DNA from: Nitrososphaeraceae archaeon
Lineage (GTDB): Archaea > Thermoproteota > Nitrososphaeria > Nitrososphaerales > Nitrosopumilaceae
Assembly (NCBI GenBank): GCA_025922755.1
Contig: JAICHE010000007.1
Location: forward strand, 1 to 15,216
Direction: 5' to 3'
DNA: 15,216 bases
Below the pieces are notes generated by a model. It had not been told where the DNA came from, searched no databases, and saw nothing but the letters and a program-made list of their open reading frames with translations. A program made the translations under genes and the position numbers. Positions 4,904 to 11,919 of this stretch are shown piece after piece. Within the stretch, counting starts at the first letter, position 1. Every line of letters begins with the position of its first letter.

Positions 4904-4920
4904 TATTCTGGTATGGTTTT

Positions 4921-5028
4921 GTGAATCTAAACCATGAATGTTCAAACTGTGTAAAATTCAAAATTGGTGTACCTTTAATCGGGAAAGACAGGTCTATGGT
5001 TTGCCCAATCTGTGATTCGATTTATTGA
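4921..5028 (+). CDS. 35-aa zinc-ribbon microprotein, paralogue B
   Basis: A 35-aa protein with CSNC at residues 7-10 and CPIC at 28-31, the same C-x2-C-x17-C-x2-C spacing as the paralogue at 4418, but ending right after the second knuckle without the C-terminal helix. The GTG start at 4921 is supported by the promoter: the CTAAATA box is 25 nt upstream and the whole 40-bp promoter block is at the same offset as in copy A. This points to a local duplication of gene plus promoter, followed by divergence outside the knuckles. Likely zinc-binding; function unknown. Confidence 0.7.
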   Translation: MNLNHECSNCVKFKIGVPLIGKDRSMVCPICDSIY

Positions 5029-5162
5029 TAGTTTCTTTTCATAAAAATTATTTTCAAAAATTTTGCATTAAAAAAATTTCAAAATAATACTTTGTTAATT
5101 TTAATTAATTTAGATACTGATAATTTTTTCAAACATTGTAACTATCAAAAGATAACAAATTT

Positions 5163-5170
5163 TTTATATT
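5163..5170 (+). promoter_or_regulatory. TATA box of the methyltransferase gene
   Basis: TTTATATT is centred about 24-25 nt upstream of the TTG at 5191. It lies inside the longer open frame that begins at 5092, which argues that the upstream part is not translated. Confidence 0.55.
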
Positions 5171-5190
5171 ATTTTTTTAGAAAAACCATA

Positions 5191-6243
5191 TTGGCAATTG
5201 ATGATGCAAAATTACAGGAATTTTTAGGTAAAGCAGTATCTGATCTTGGAGCAACAGTAAGTTCAACTTTGGTAGTTGTTGGCGAAAAATTGGGTCTTTA
5301 CAAGGCATTGGCCGAATCAGGGCCTCTTAATTCACATGAGCTAGCAGAAAAAACAGGAATTTTAGAAAGATACGCTTTTGAATGGCTTAACAATCAGGCA
5401 GCTGGCGGGTATATTGCCTATGACTCTAAAGCAAACAAATACTATCTTCCAGAAGAACAAAAAGCGTGTCTAGCTGATAAAGACAGTCCTACTTATCTTC
5501 CTGGCTCATTTCAATCATTTCTTTCAATGGCAAAAGACGAGGAAAAAGTAACTAAAGCATTCAAAGAAAAACAAGGAATCCATTGGGGTGATCATCATTG
5601 TGATTTGTATGAAGGTGTAGAGAGATTCTTCAGAACAAAATATCTTGCAAATTTGGTATCAAATTGGATTCCTTCTTTGAACGGAGTTGAGGAAAAATTA
5701 CGCAACGGAATTCAGGTTGCCGATGTGGGTTGTGGTCATGGTTCTTCTACCATCATCATGGCAAAAGAATATCCAAATTCTAAATTTGTCGGATTTGATT
5801 ACCATCCTGAATCAATTAAGACCGCCACACAAAGAGCTCAAGATGCGGGCGTAAGTGATCGTGTGTCCTTTGAGGTTGCAGATTCAACAAATTTTTCAGG
5901 AACATATGATTTTGTAACAGTCTTTGATGCTCTACATGACATGGGAAACCCGCATGGAGCAGCTGCACAAATCTACAAATCTCTAAAGCCGGATGGCTCC
6001 TGGATGATAGTTGAACCGTTCTCAAGTGACAAACCACGAGAGAATCATAATCCCATTGGAAGGATGTTTTATGGTGCTTCAGCAACTGTATGTGTGCCAT
6101 GTTCGATTGCAGGAAATGGCCCAGGATTGGGAGCTCAGGCTGGTCCTACAAGAATTGGCGAGGTAGTAAAAAGTGGAGGATTCACTAAATTCAGGGTTGC
6201 CACTCAAACTCCAATGAACATCATTTACGAAGCTAATCCTTGA
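5191..6243 (+). CDS. Winged-helix plus class I SAM-dependent methyltransferase (Rv2258c-like)
   Basis: A 350-aa protein. Residues about 15-90 form a winged-helix domain of the type that precedes O-methyltransferases (VVVGEKLGLYKALAESGPLN...ELAEKTG). The class I methyltransferase domain follows: motif I VADVGCGHG (176-184), the acidic loop FVGFDYHPES, motif IV-like FDALHDMGNP and a downstream PDGSWMIVEPF. The layout and the C-terminal phrases NPIGRMFYGAS and LGAQAGPTRIGEVV match the Rv2258c-like family. It would transfer a methyl group from S-adenosylmethionine to an unknown small molecule. The open frame extends to 5092, but the extension is AT-rich and contains the TATA box, so TTG at 5191 is preferred. 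It converges on the histidine kinase gene. Confidence 0.9.
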   Translation: MAIDDAKLQEFLGKAVSDLGATVSSTLVVVGEKLGLYKALAESGPLNSHELAEKTGILERYAFEWLNNQAAGGYIAYDSKANKYYLPEEQKACLADKDSPTYLPGSFQSFLSMAKDEEKVTKAFKEKQGIHWGDHHCDLYEGVERFFRTKYLANLVSNWIPSLNGVEEKLRNGIQVADVGCGHGSSTIIMAKEYPNSKFVGFDYHPESIKTATQRAQDAGVSDRVSFEVADSTNFSGTYDFVTVFDALHDMGNPHGAAAQIYKSLKPDGSWMIVEPFSSDKPRENHNPIGRMFYGASATVCVPCSIAGNGPGLGAQAGPTRIGEVVKSGGFTKFRVATQTPMNIIYEANP

Positions 6244-6336
6244 TTGTTTAGCAATAAAAAAACTCTGGATTCATTTCAGTAGAAATTTGTCAATCTTATT
6301 GGATGCAAAATTACGCTCAATTAGGAATGAAATTCA

Positions 6337-8082
6337 TCATTTAGGTAATCGGATGGTAAATGTTGTGGGATTATTTTTTACAATTATAGTTCCTCCATGT
6401 TGTTCGACAATGTTTTTGCATGTAGCAAGACCTAACCCTGTTCCGTGTTCCTTCGTGGTAAAAAGAGGGTCAAATATGTGGGGTAAAACATCTTTGTCAA
6501 TTTCTTTTCCAGAATCAATAAAGTTCAAGATCACCTCGTCATCTTTTTCAATCATCTCTACTTTGATTTCGCCTTCATCTCCTATACTGTCCAACGAATT
6601 GTTGAAAAGATTCATGAAGACTGATTCCAGTTTTGCATCACAGTTTATCACACAATCGTTTTGAGGAATTTGAATTTTCACATTAGAAGGTTTTTCAATC
6701 ACAGACAAAGCTGATTCTAAAAGTTGTCTTAAGCTATGTTTTGATAAGGATATTGGAGTCTTTCTTACAAAATTTAGAACGCCGTTAATTTGACGATTCA
6801 TTCTGGAAATTGATTTTTTCATAATCTTGAATTTTTCCAAATCTTTTTCATCAAATTGATCTTTGTGTCTTAGATGAAACGTTTCAATTGCCATACTAAG
6901 ATTGTTTAATGGATTTTTCAAATCATGCGCGATTCTGGCAGATAGTTCTCCAATTGCAGAAAATCTTTCAGAATTTATCAGATGATTTTTTTGAATTTCC
7001 AACTCGTGGGCCATATTATTGATATCCTCAGAAAGTTGTTGAAGCTCATCACTTCCCTTTAACGAAAGCTTTTCTGAAAATTTACCTGAAACGATTTGTT
7101 TTGTGGCAGTTCTGATTTTTGTAATTGGCCGAGATATGGATTTTGAGTACACAATTGCAGAAATTATGGCTAAAATGATGGTGCTCATTGAAAAAACAAA
7201 CGTAAAAAATCTGAATTGCTCAATTGATGATAAGGCATCATTTTTATCCATTTTAACCACCAACCCCAAATCATAGGAGTCAAGATAGTCCGTAATTGCA
7301 AACACGGGCTTTTCATCATAGTCTACAAGATTTACATAGATTTCCTCATTTTTTAGCAGAGCCTGAGTCATTGGAATGTCTAATCTATCCTTAGGAATTG
7401 TGTTAAACTCTGAATTATTTGCAGAATCCACTGAGGTGATAATGATTGAATCCCCGTCTTGAGATTTTTTACCAATAACATATTCACCTGTATTGCCTAG
7501 TCCCAGCTCTTGCGTCCCTAGAAAGATTTTTCCAGGATTAAAATCTAATACAACAATTCCAATTTGCTCCTTGTTTTCATTTTGTAGGCTTCCGATTAAA
7601 CGCAAATGCAAATAATGTCCCTCAAATGTATCTTTCATTACAAAATCAATTTTTTCAAAATCTTGATTCTTTATCATTGATTTAAAATCAACACTTTCTT
7701 CTTCCAAATCATGTTCTCCAACAAATGCAACCAACTCTTTATCATTGAAAATAAAAATAGAGTCTACCTGGGGATTGGAAATAAAAGCCTGAGTGATAAT
7801 ATTTTGAATATTCTCTCTTGATTGCTCATTTCCATCTTGATTATATTCTTCAAGACTTGTTCTTAACAAAACTCTACTTGTAAACAAATCAACCAGTAGG
7901 AAGTGCTTTTCAATTTCAGAGTTTACCTGGGATTCTACTAATAAAGATGCAGTTGATAGCCGAGAAAAAATCTGATCAGATATCTCTTTTTCTGCGGTAG
8001 TAAACTGAATGTAACTGAGAATTGAAAGAGGGATAAGTGATATAGTCAAAAATAAAACCAATAGTTTTACTGCGATTTTCAA
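6337..8082 (-). CDS. Membrane sensor histidine kinase (Cache-like sensor, HAMP, HisKA, HATPase)
   Basis: A 581-aa two-component kinase. TM1 spans about residues 5-25, an extracellular Cache-like sensor domain about 30-285, TM2 about 292-313, HAMP about 314-366 (ISRPITKIRTATKQI). The HisKA H-box IAHDLKNPLN carries phospho-acceptor His 386. The ATPase domain has the N-box NLFNNSLDS (491-499), the F-box FDPLFTTKEHG and G2 GTGLGL (547-552). The G1 box reads DSGKEI (523-528) where DxGxGI is usual, so its second Gly is Glu. A ligand outside the cell probably controls autophosphorylation and transfer to a receiver. No response regulator is adjacent; the orphan receiver at 3936-4292 is a candidate partner. 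Start TTG at 8082, with TATA-like AATTTAT about 30 nt upstream. Confidence 0.93.
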   Translation of the reverse strand: MKIAVKLLVLFLTISLIPLSILSYIQFTTAEKEISDQIFSRLSTASLLVESQVNSEIEKHFLLVDLFTSRVLLRTSLEEYNQDGNEQSRENIQNIITQAFISNPQVDSIFIFNDKELVAFVGEHDLEEESVDFKSMIKNQDFEKIDFVMKDTFEGHYLHLRLIGSLQNENKEQIGIVVLDFNPGKIFLGTQELGLGNTGEYVIGKKSQDGDSIIITSVDSANNSEFNTIPKDRLDIPMTQALLKNEEIYVNLVDYDEKPVFAITDYLDSYDLGLVVKMDKNDALSSIEQFRFFTFVFSMSTIILAIISAIVYSKSISRPITKIRTATKQIVSGKFSEKLSLKGSDELQQLSEDINNMAHELEIQKNHLINSERFSAIGELSARIAHDLKNPLNNLSMAIETFHLRHKDQFDEKDLEKFKIMKKSISRMNRQINGVLNFVRKTPISLSKHSLRQLLESALSVIEKPSNVKIQIPQNDCVINCDAKLESVFMNLFNNSLDSIGDEGEIKVEMIEKDDEVILNFIDSGKEIDKDVLPHIFDPLFTTKEHGTGLGLATCKNIVEQHGGTIIVKNNPTTFTIRLPK

Positions 8083-8240
8083 TTTCTTTTTCTTAAAAAA
8101 CGAGGGTCATAAATTGTTCTTTTAAGACTGTTTTTGTATCTCTAAATTTCAAAATCAAGAAATAATATCGTCAAAATTAGGCACAAAATAGCCAAATTCA
8201 AGTCTCAATCTTACAAATAGAGAAAGTAACAGTTCTTTTA

Positions 8241-8825
8241 TCATGGATTAACGTTATTTTGGGAAAACAATTCACCTAACAGATTTCCATCTGAATCAAC
8301 ATGTCTGACATACCAAATATCCTCAACATACCCAATCCAAATTTCAGTATGATCATTTAATTCGTAGACATAGATGTGAATTCCACTTCCAATATCATCA
8401 AGAGGCTCTCCAAATTTAGAAAATATTGTTTCAATATCCTTTGATTCAGATATTGTATCTTTAAAGTCCTCAAGTGTTGGAATTATTTTTTCCATGTATG
8501 ATGAAGCTGGATCTAAATCAGAAATGTCTCTTGATTGAACAGCCTTGATAATATTGCTTACCCAATCTCTTTTAATTAACTCAAAATATGTATCAGGTCT
8601 TACACATGCAGGAGACCCATCATATCTTTGTGTTAGCTGTAGGCCAGAATTGCATTGTATTTCATGGTAGGGGACTCCGGATTTGAATTGTTTTAGTGGA
8701 GGTAATTTTTGCTCTGGATTTCCAAACGGCATGGAATAAGTAATGGAAGGATCATGTATTGCAAGTGCAATCCCCGTAGATCCAATTAAAATCAAAAATA
8801 CAATTGAAATTACAAAATGTTTCAT
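8241..8825 (-). CDS. Secreted protein with one C-x15-C (PACVRP) module
   Basis: A 194-aa exported protein. A signal peptide covers about residues 1-22 (MKHFVISIVFLILIGSTG...). The mature part begins with a Pro-rich stretch and then a Cys module: C58 and C74 separated by 15 residues, with YDGSPACVRP and a downstream LIKRDW. The same module occurs in the proteins at 8900 and 12701. The C-terminal half (about 100-190) is a mixed alpha/beta region (IHIYVYELNDHTEIWIGYV) with no recognised family. Two cysteines in an extracellular protein suggest a disulphide. Envelope or surface location is inferred. The ATG at 8825 follows an ATAAAT-containing region about 30 nt upstream. Function unknown. Confidence 0.8.
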   Translation of the reverse strand: MKHFVISIVFLILIGSTGIALAIHDPSITYSMPFGNPEQKLPPLKQFKSGVPYHEIQCNSGLQLTQRYDGSPACVRPDTYFELIKRDWVSNIIKAVQSRDISDLDPASSYMEKIIPTLEDFKDTISESKDIETIFSKFGEPLDDIGSGIHIYVYELNDHTEIWIGYVEDIWYVRHVDSDGNLLGELFSQNNVNP

Positions 8826-8899
8826 ACTATGACTGAAAGATACATGGGGAGTTCATAAATAATTCGAATCTTCTGCATTGGATCTAAATTAAAATTAAT

Positions 8900-10345
8900 T
8901 TATCTTTGAATTGCATAAAATTTCTCTTTTGCTGAATCCCAAACTATCTTTATGTTGGGATTGTCTTCAAAACTGTTTGCCATTGATTGCAGCTCTTTGT
9001 GTAATTCTAGTTTAAGATCTTCTAAGGCTTTTATTTTGTCTTCTAGAATCCGTTCTTTGTTTAATTCATTATTATCACGAACCTCCATAATTTGAATTGC
9101 AAGTTCTTCCTTACTCATTTGTCCATCTGAATTGAATCCTAAGAGCAATTCTTTTTCTTGCTTGTAGGCCGATTTATCTGCCTCCTGATACATTAGATCA
9201 TAGTACTTCTTTAGCTGAATTTGTTCTAGGATGTTATTGTCATAGATACTTAGAATCTCTTGATTTATCTCAAAAACCTGGTTTTTGACGTCTTTTTGTT
9301 TATCTTTACCTAGAATAAATTCGGTAAGATCATGTATCTCTGCTTTATCTTCTGCAATCCAAGTTTGGGCAACTGACTCTAATACGCACCCATATGCCTT
9401 GGCCTCAAAGTGATAAACAACAACATGTCTATCTTTGCATTTTGTTGCAGGATTTGTAGGGATAGTTGGAGTAAGGGAAGCCTCGTCATAAATTACTGCA
9501 TCAGTGTCAACAATTTCGCCAATACCGTGTCGCTCCCACATTTCAGCAGTTGACTCTGTAATACATGCATAATCATTGTTTGTCAACCTATGAACCACAA
9601 CATATCCGGGGCGGCAATCAGTATCAGGACTTGTCTCTAAGGATTCGTATGCGTATTGATCATTTGGATTAGCATCAAGGTATTCTGGACTTGCTCTATA
9701 GTCTTTGTAAAACTCTCCAAGTGTTGCAATAGTATATGGGTCTCGTGTTAATTGTCCAGTAGAGTTGAACAATAACTGTTCTTTGTAGTATGCTAAATTA
9801 TGCTTTACATTAAATTGTGCATTCATTTCAATTAATTCAATTCTTTTAGTTTCAGCTGCCTTGTGATATGCGGCCCTAGCTTGACTTAGGGTTCCTCCGT
9901 TTGCAATAACTTCCTTTAGTGCGGTTCGTCCTGCATCAACTTTCATTTCCATAAACTCAAATTGATCCCAGAACACTCCTTGTACTTGAGCAGGTTTGTC
10001 TTCTACAAATCTCTCAAATACGGCACGTGCGGTGTAGTTTGACCAAAGGTTTTCCCATTCTAACAAGTCTTGATTAAGTCGCTCAAGTGCTACTGCCCGT
10101 TTTTCTTCAAGCTCTTGTTGGGCTTGAGTCTTTTCGTATTCTCTTTTCTCCAAATCGGCAATCCATTGTTTTGTTTGCTCAATTTTTTCTAAAATATCTT
10201 GAGCAATAGGATTGTTTGCCAAATCACCAGAAAGAGTTGTTTGATTGCTCGTTTCTACTGGAGATTGTGCATAGCTAGTATGAATAGAGCCTAGAATTGC
10301 ACCAAATACAAAAACTGTCGTTAATGCAATCCCGATACGTCCCAA
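8900..10345 (-). CDS. Secreted coiled-coil protein with two C-x16-C modules
   Basis: A 481-aa exported protein. A signal peptide covers about residues 1-27 (ends SYAQS). A long helical, coiled-coil-prone region (about 45-190) is rich in Glu, Lys and Gln. Two Cys modules follow: C244/C261 and C303/C320, each with 16 residues between, preceded by a V-V-V strand and followed by an A-x-x-W phrase. A second long helical region (350-460) ends in IKIVWDSAKEKFYAIQR. Two similar stretches, FNSTGQLT (193-200) and FNSDGQMS (404-411), flank the modules and look like half EF-hand loops. There is no C-terminal membrane anchor. TTG start at 10345 with a TATA box 26 nt upstream. Probably a cell-surface or periplasm-like structural protein; function unknown. 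Confidence 0.82.
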   Translation of the reverse strand: MGRIGIALTTVFVFGAILGSIHTSYAQSPVETSNQTTLSGDLANNPIAQDILEKIEQTKQWIADLEKREYEKTQAQQELEEKRAVALERLNQDLLEWENLWSNYTARAVFERFVEDKPAQVQGVFWDQFEFMEMKVDAGRTALKEVIANGGTLSQARAAYHKAAETKRIELIEMNAQFNVKHNLAYYKEQLLFNSTGQLTRDPYTIATLGEFYKDYRASPEYLDANPNDQYAYESLETSPDTDCRPGYVVVHRLTNNDYACITESTAEMWERHGIGEIVDTDAVIYDEASLTPTIPTNPATKCKDRHVVVYHFEAKAYGCVLESVAQTWIAEDKAEIHDLTEFILGKDKQKDVKNQVFEINQEILSIYDNNILEQIQLKKYYDLMYQEADKSAYKQEKELLLGFNSDGQMSKEELAIQIMEVRDNNELNKERILEDKIKALEDLKLELHKELQSMANSFEDNPNIKIVWDSAKEKFYAIQR

Positions 10346-10366
10346 CGATCACGACAAAAGTTGATC

Positions 10367-10377
10367 GTATATAAAAA
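10367..10377 (-). promoter_or_regulatory. TATA box of the secreted coiled-coil protein gene
   Basis: The minus strand reads TTTTTATATAC, centred about 26 nt upstream of the TTG at 10345. It lies in the 247-bp region shared with the divergent cdvB gene. Confidence 0.55.
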
Positions 10378-10437
10378 ATGCGCACAAGTTCTTCGAATTT
10401 ATTGATGGTATAGCTACGATTGGCTTGTTTAATTTTA

Positions 10438-10452
10438 ATTGAAATTTTCAAT
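10438..10452. repeat. 15-bp palindrome in the divergent cdvB promoter region
   Basis: ATTGAAA-T-TTTCAAT is a perfect palindrome with one central base, roughly midway between the two divergent start codons (93 bp and 141 bp away). The sequence is very AT-rich, so it may be chance, but it is the only clear symmetrical element in this 247-bp region. Confidence 0.35.
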
Positions 10453-10592
10453 CAATTTATTCAATCCTTTCTAATATGTTCATAAATTGTTATACTGACA
10501 GGTTTGAGTTTATCTGACATAACAAAACTAATCTATTCGGATCAATTTTTTTCACTCCAAGTATTATTGATAAAATTTCTCCATAATTTATC

Positions 10593-11225
10593 GTGACAAA
10601 CTTTGAAAAAAGCTGGACACCAAGTAACTCTGAAGGTATTACAGAGAAAATTGGAGGCGTAATTCACAAGGAAGGGCCCCTCAAGCCTAGAGTGCAAGGG
10701 GCAACTAGACAGCTAAGCACACCTATTAGCAAACTTGATTTTGTCGCACAAAAATTAGATCAAAAGGACGCAAAGCTTTTTGCAAGAATAGTCGAGGCAA
10801 AACAAAGCCATGACATTACCCAGGCCAAAATTTTGGCAAACGAGCTAGTAGAGCTTCGTAAGCACAAAAAAGTAGTTGGAAACATGAAGGTTTCGCTTGA
10901 GAGAGTCAAGATGAGGCTAACTACTGTTAATGAGTTGGGTGATATGATGTATGCATTAGGACCTGCAATGTCTGCAATGAAGGAAATTGGCCCTGCACTA
11001 ACAAAATTCATCCCAGAGGCTGATGCAGAATTTAACGCAATGGGTGATGCATTAGGAGGATTGATGTCAAACACATTTGAAGGAAGCTTCGAAGGAAGCT
11101 TTGATTCCAATGAGGAGACCGAGTTAATCTTACAGGAGGCCTCAGCTGTTGCAGGAGCACAGATTGGAGAAAAATTCCCAACAGTTCCAGTCGAAGTATC
11201 CTCAGGACTAACTTCTCAAAACTAG
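10593..11225 (+). CDS. cdvB: CdvB-family ESCRT-III-like cell division protein
   Basis: A 210-aa Snf7/ESCRT-III-like protein. The core helices span about residues 30-140 and contain IARIVEAKQSH-like and ELRKHKKVVGNMKVSLERV phrases, typical of thaumarchaeal CdvB; a helical Gly/Met-rich segment (LGDMMYALGPAMSAMKEIGPAL) follows. CdvB polymers assemble at mid-cell, constrict the membrane and are remodelled by the CdvC AAA ATPase. No winged-helix domain is present. The C-terminal FPTVPVEV resembles a Pro-rich MIM2-like motif for CdvC binding, but only loosely. A 12-bp tandem repeat gives FEGSFEGSF at 162-170. Start GTG at 10593. Thaumarchaea have several CdvB paralogues; which one this is cannot be told. 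cdvA and cdvC are not in the window. Confidence 0.92.
   Translation: MTNFEKSWTPSNSEGITEKIGGVIHKEGPLKPRVQGATRQLSTPISKLDFVAQKLDQKDAKLFARIVEAKQSHDITQAKILANELVELRKHKKVVGNMKVSLERVKMRLTTVNELGDMMYALGPAMSAMKEIGPALTKFIPEADAEFNAMGDALGGLMSNTFEGSFEGSFDSNEETELILQEASAVAGAQIGEKFPTVPVEVSSGLTSQN
11076..11099 (+). repeat. 12-bp tandem duplication inside cdvB
   Basis: Two copies of a TTYGAAGGAAGC unit lie head to tail in frame, encoding FEGS twice and leaving the reading frame intact. They fall in the flexible, acidic linker between the core and the C-terminal helix. Confidence 0.7.
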
Positions 11226-11230
11226 ATGTG

Positions 11231-11253
11231 TTATTTTTTAAACATTTTTTATT
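11231..11253 (+). terminator. T-rich terminator after cdvB
   Basis: Two runs of six T (11234-11239 and 11245-11250) begin about 9 nt after the cdvB stop codon. Oligo-T tracts are the usual intrinsic termination signal of archaeal RNA polymerase. Confidence 0.5.
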
Positions 11254-11361
11254 CATAATTTACCGCTGAGGTGATTTTGAAATTATCAATTAGTTGACTT
11301 CTTCTGGGATTTGAACAATTTACTTTTCTTTTAATAATTATTGTTACCAAACGATAAAAAA

Positions 11362-11481
11362 ATGAGTCAAAACTATGAGGAACGTCTAGAAGAAATGTAT
11401 GGGGACTTTTCTGAGCAGTATGATGAAAAATCAAACAGACAAAGGGATTATCTCAAAAAGACCAAAAAACAGGGGAAATAA
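11362..11481 (+). CDS. 39-aa charged helical microprotein, first of three
   Basis: A 39-aa protein, very hydrophilic and mostly charged: MSQNYEERLEEMYGDFSEQY, then DEKSNRQRDYLKKTKKQGK. It has an acidic first half and a basic second half with no cysteines and probably forms one or two helices. ATG at 11362 follows an AT-rich TATA-like stretch (11329-11338) about 28 nt upstream. The stop is three bases before the next gene's ATG, so an operon with the two zinc microproteins downstream is likely. No family recognised. Confidence 0.55.
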   Translation: MSQNYEERLEEMYGDFSEQYDEKSNRQRDYLKKTKKQGK

Positions 11482-11484
11482 AAA

Positions 11485-11622
11485 ATGACTATTGAAAATG
11501 AAACTTGGAATGAGGAAAGATTTGTATGCAGATATTGTGGGGCCAATCTAAACCACGATATTCCTTATTGTTCTGAGGAATGTAGAGAACAAGATTCACC
11601 ATGGAATTGGAGTGGGGATTAA
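11485..11622 (+). CDS. 45-aa zinc-finger microprotein, second of three
   Basis: A 45-aa protein with C15-x2-C18 and C29-x3-C33 (CRYCG...PYCSEEC). The first knuckle, an Asn-containing loop and the Cys-x3-Cys in a short helix resemble small treble-clef fingers of the type that ends in PYCS-x-x-C. The flanks are acidic and Trp-rich (ETWNEERF, DSPWNWSGD). The start is 3 nt after the preceding stop, and a GGGGA purine run about 10 nt upstream may act as a ribosome-binding site. Zinc binding is likely; target unknown. Confidence 0.72.
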   Translation: MTIENETWNEERFVCRYCGANLNHDIPYCSEECREQDSPWNWSGD

Positions 11623-11648
11623 ATCAAGAAATTAGGAATTTGTCTAAA

Positions 11649-11786
11649 ATGAAAAAAAACAAAGTTAAATCAAAGAAATTAGAATTATCCTTAAAAATGC
11701 ATAATTGTAAAATCCACAACACTCCATTTGTTCAAGATAAATGTCCATATTGCCAGCATATTTTGATGAATGATGATTGGGAATGA
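11649..11786 (+). CDS. 45-aa Lys-rich zinc microprotein, third of three
   Basis: A 45-aa protein with a Lys-rich N-terminal arm (MKKNKVKSKKLELSLK) and a single metal site: C20-x2-H23 and C32-x2-C35 in CKIHNTPFVQDKCPYC. The tail is acidic (NDDWE). The frame is open upstream to 11601, but that part overlaps the preceding gene; ATG at 11649, 26 nt after the preceding stop, is preferred. The basic arm suggests nucleic-acid or ribosome contact. Likely co-transcribed with the two genes before it. Function unknown. Confidence 0.7.
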   Translation: MKKNKVKSKKLELSLKMHNCKIHNTPFVQDKCPYCQHILMNDDWE

Positions 11787-11919
11787 TTCACATTTCCAAT
11801 TGTTCGATTAAATGCATCCTCTAAAGGAAGGATAGTCTGATAGATAGAATTTTTTGAATTTTCAAAGCTGATTTTAGTCTAAATATTTATCAGTGTTCAA
11901 ATTCAAATGAAATTGTTAT

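Noticed and set aside
5092..5190. N-terminal extension of the methyltransferase
   Set aside because: The stretch is very AT-rich, unlike the rest of the protein, contains the TATA box, and family members begin near the TTG at 5191.
6287..6664. 125-aa plus-strand ORF at the end of the histidine kinase gene
   Set aside because: It is antisense to the conserved ATPase domain of the kinase and has no recognisable domain.
11032..11434. Two minus-strand ORFs over the end of cdvB and the next gene
   Set aside because: They are antisense shadows of cdvB and of the start of the 39-aa gene, with no motifs.
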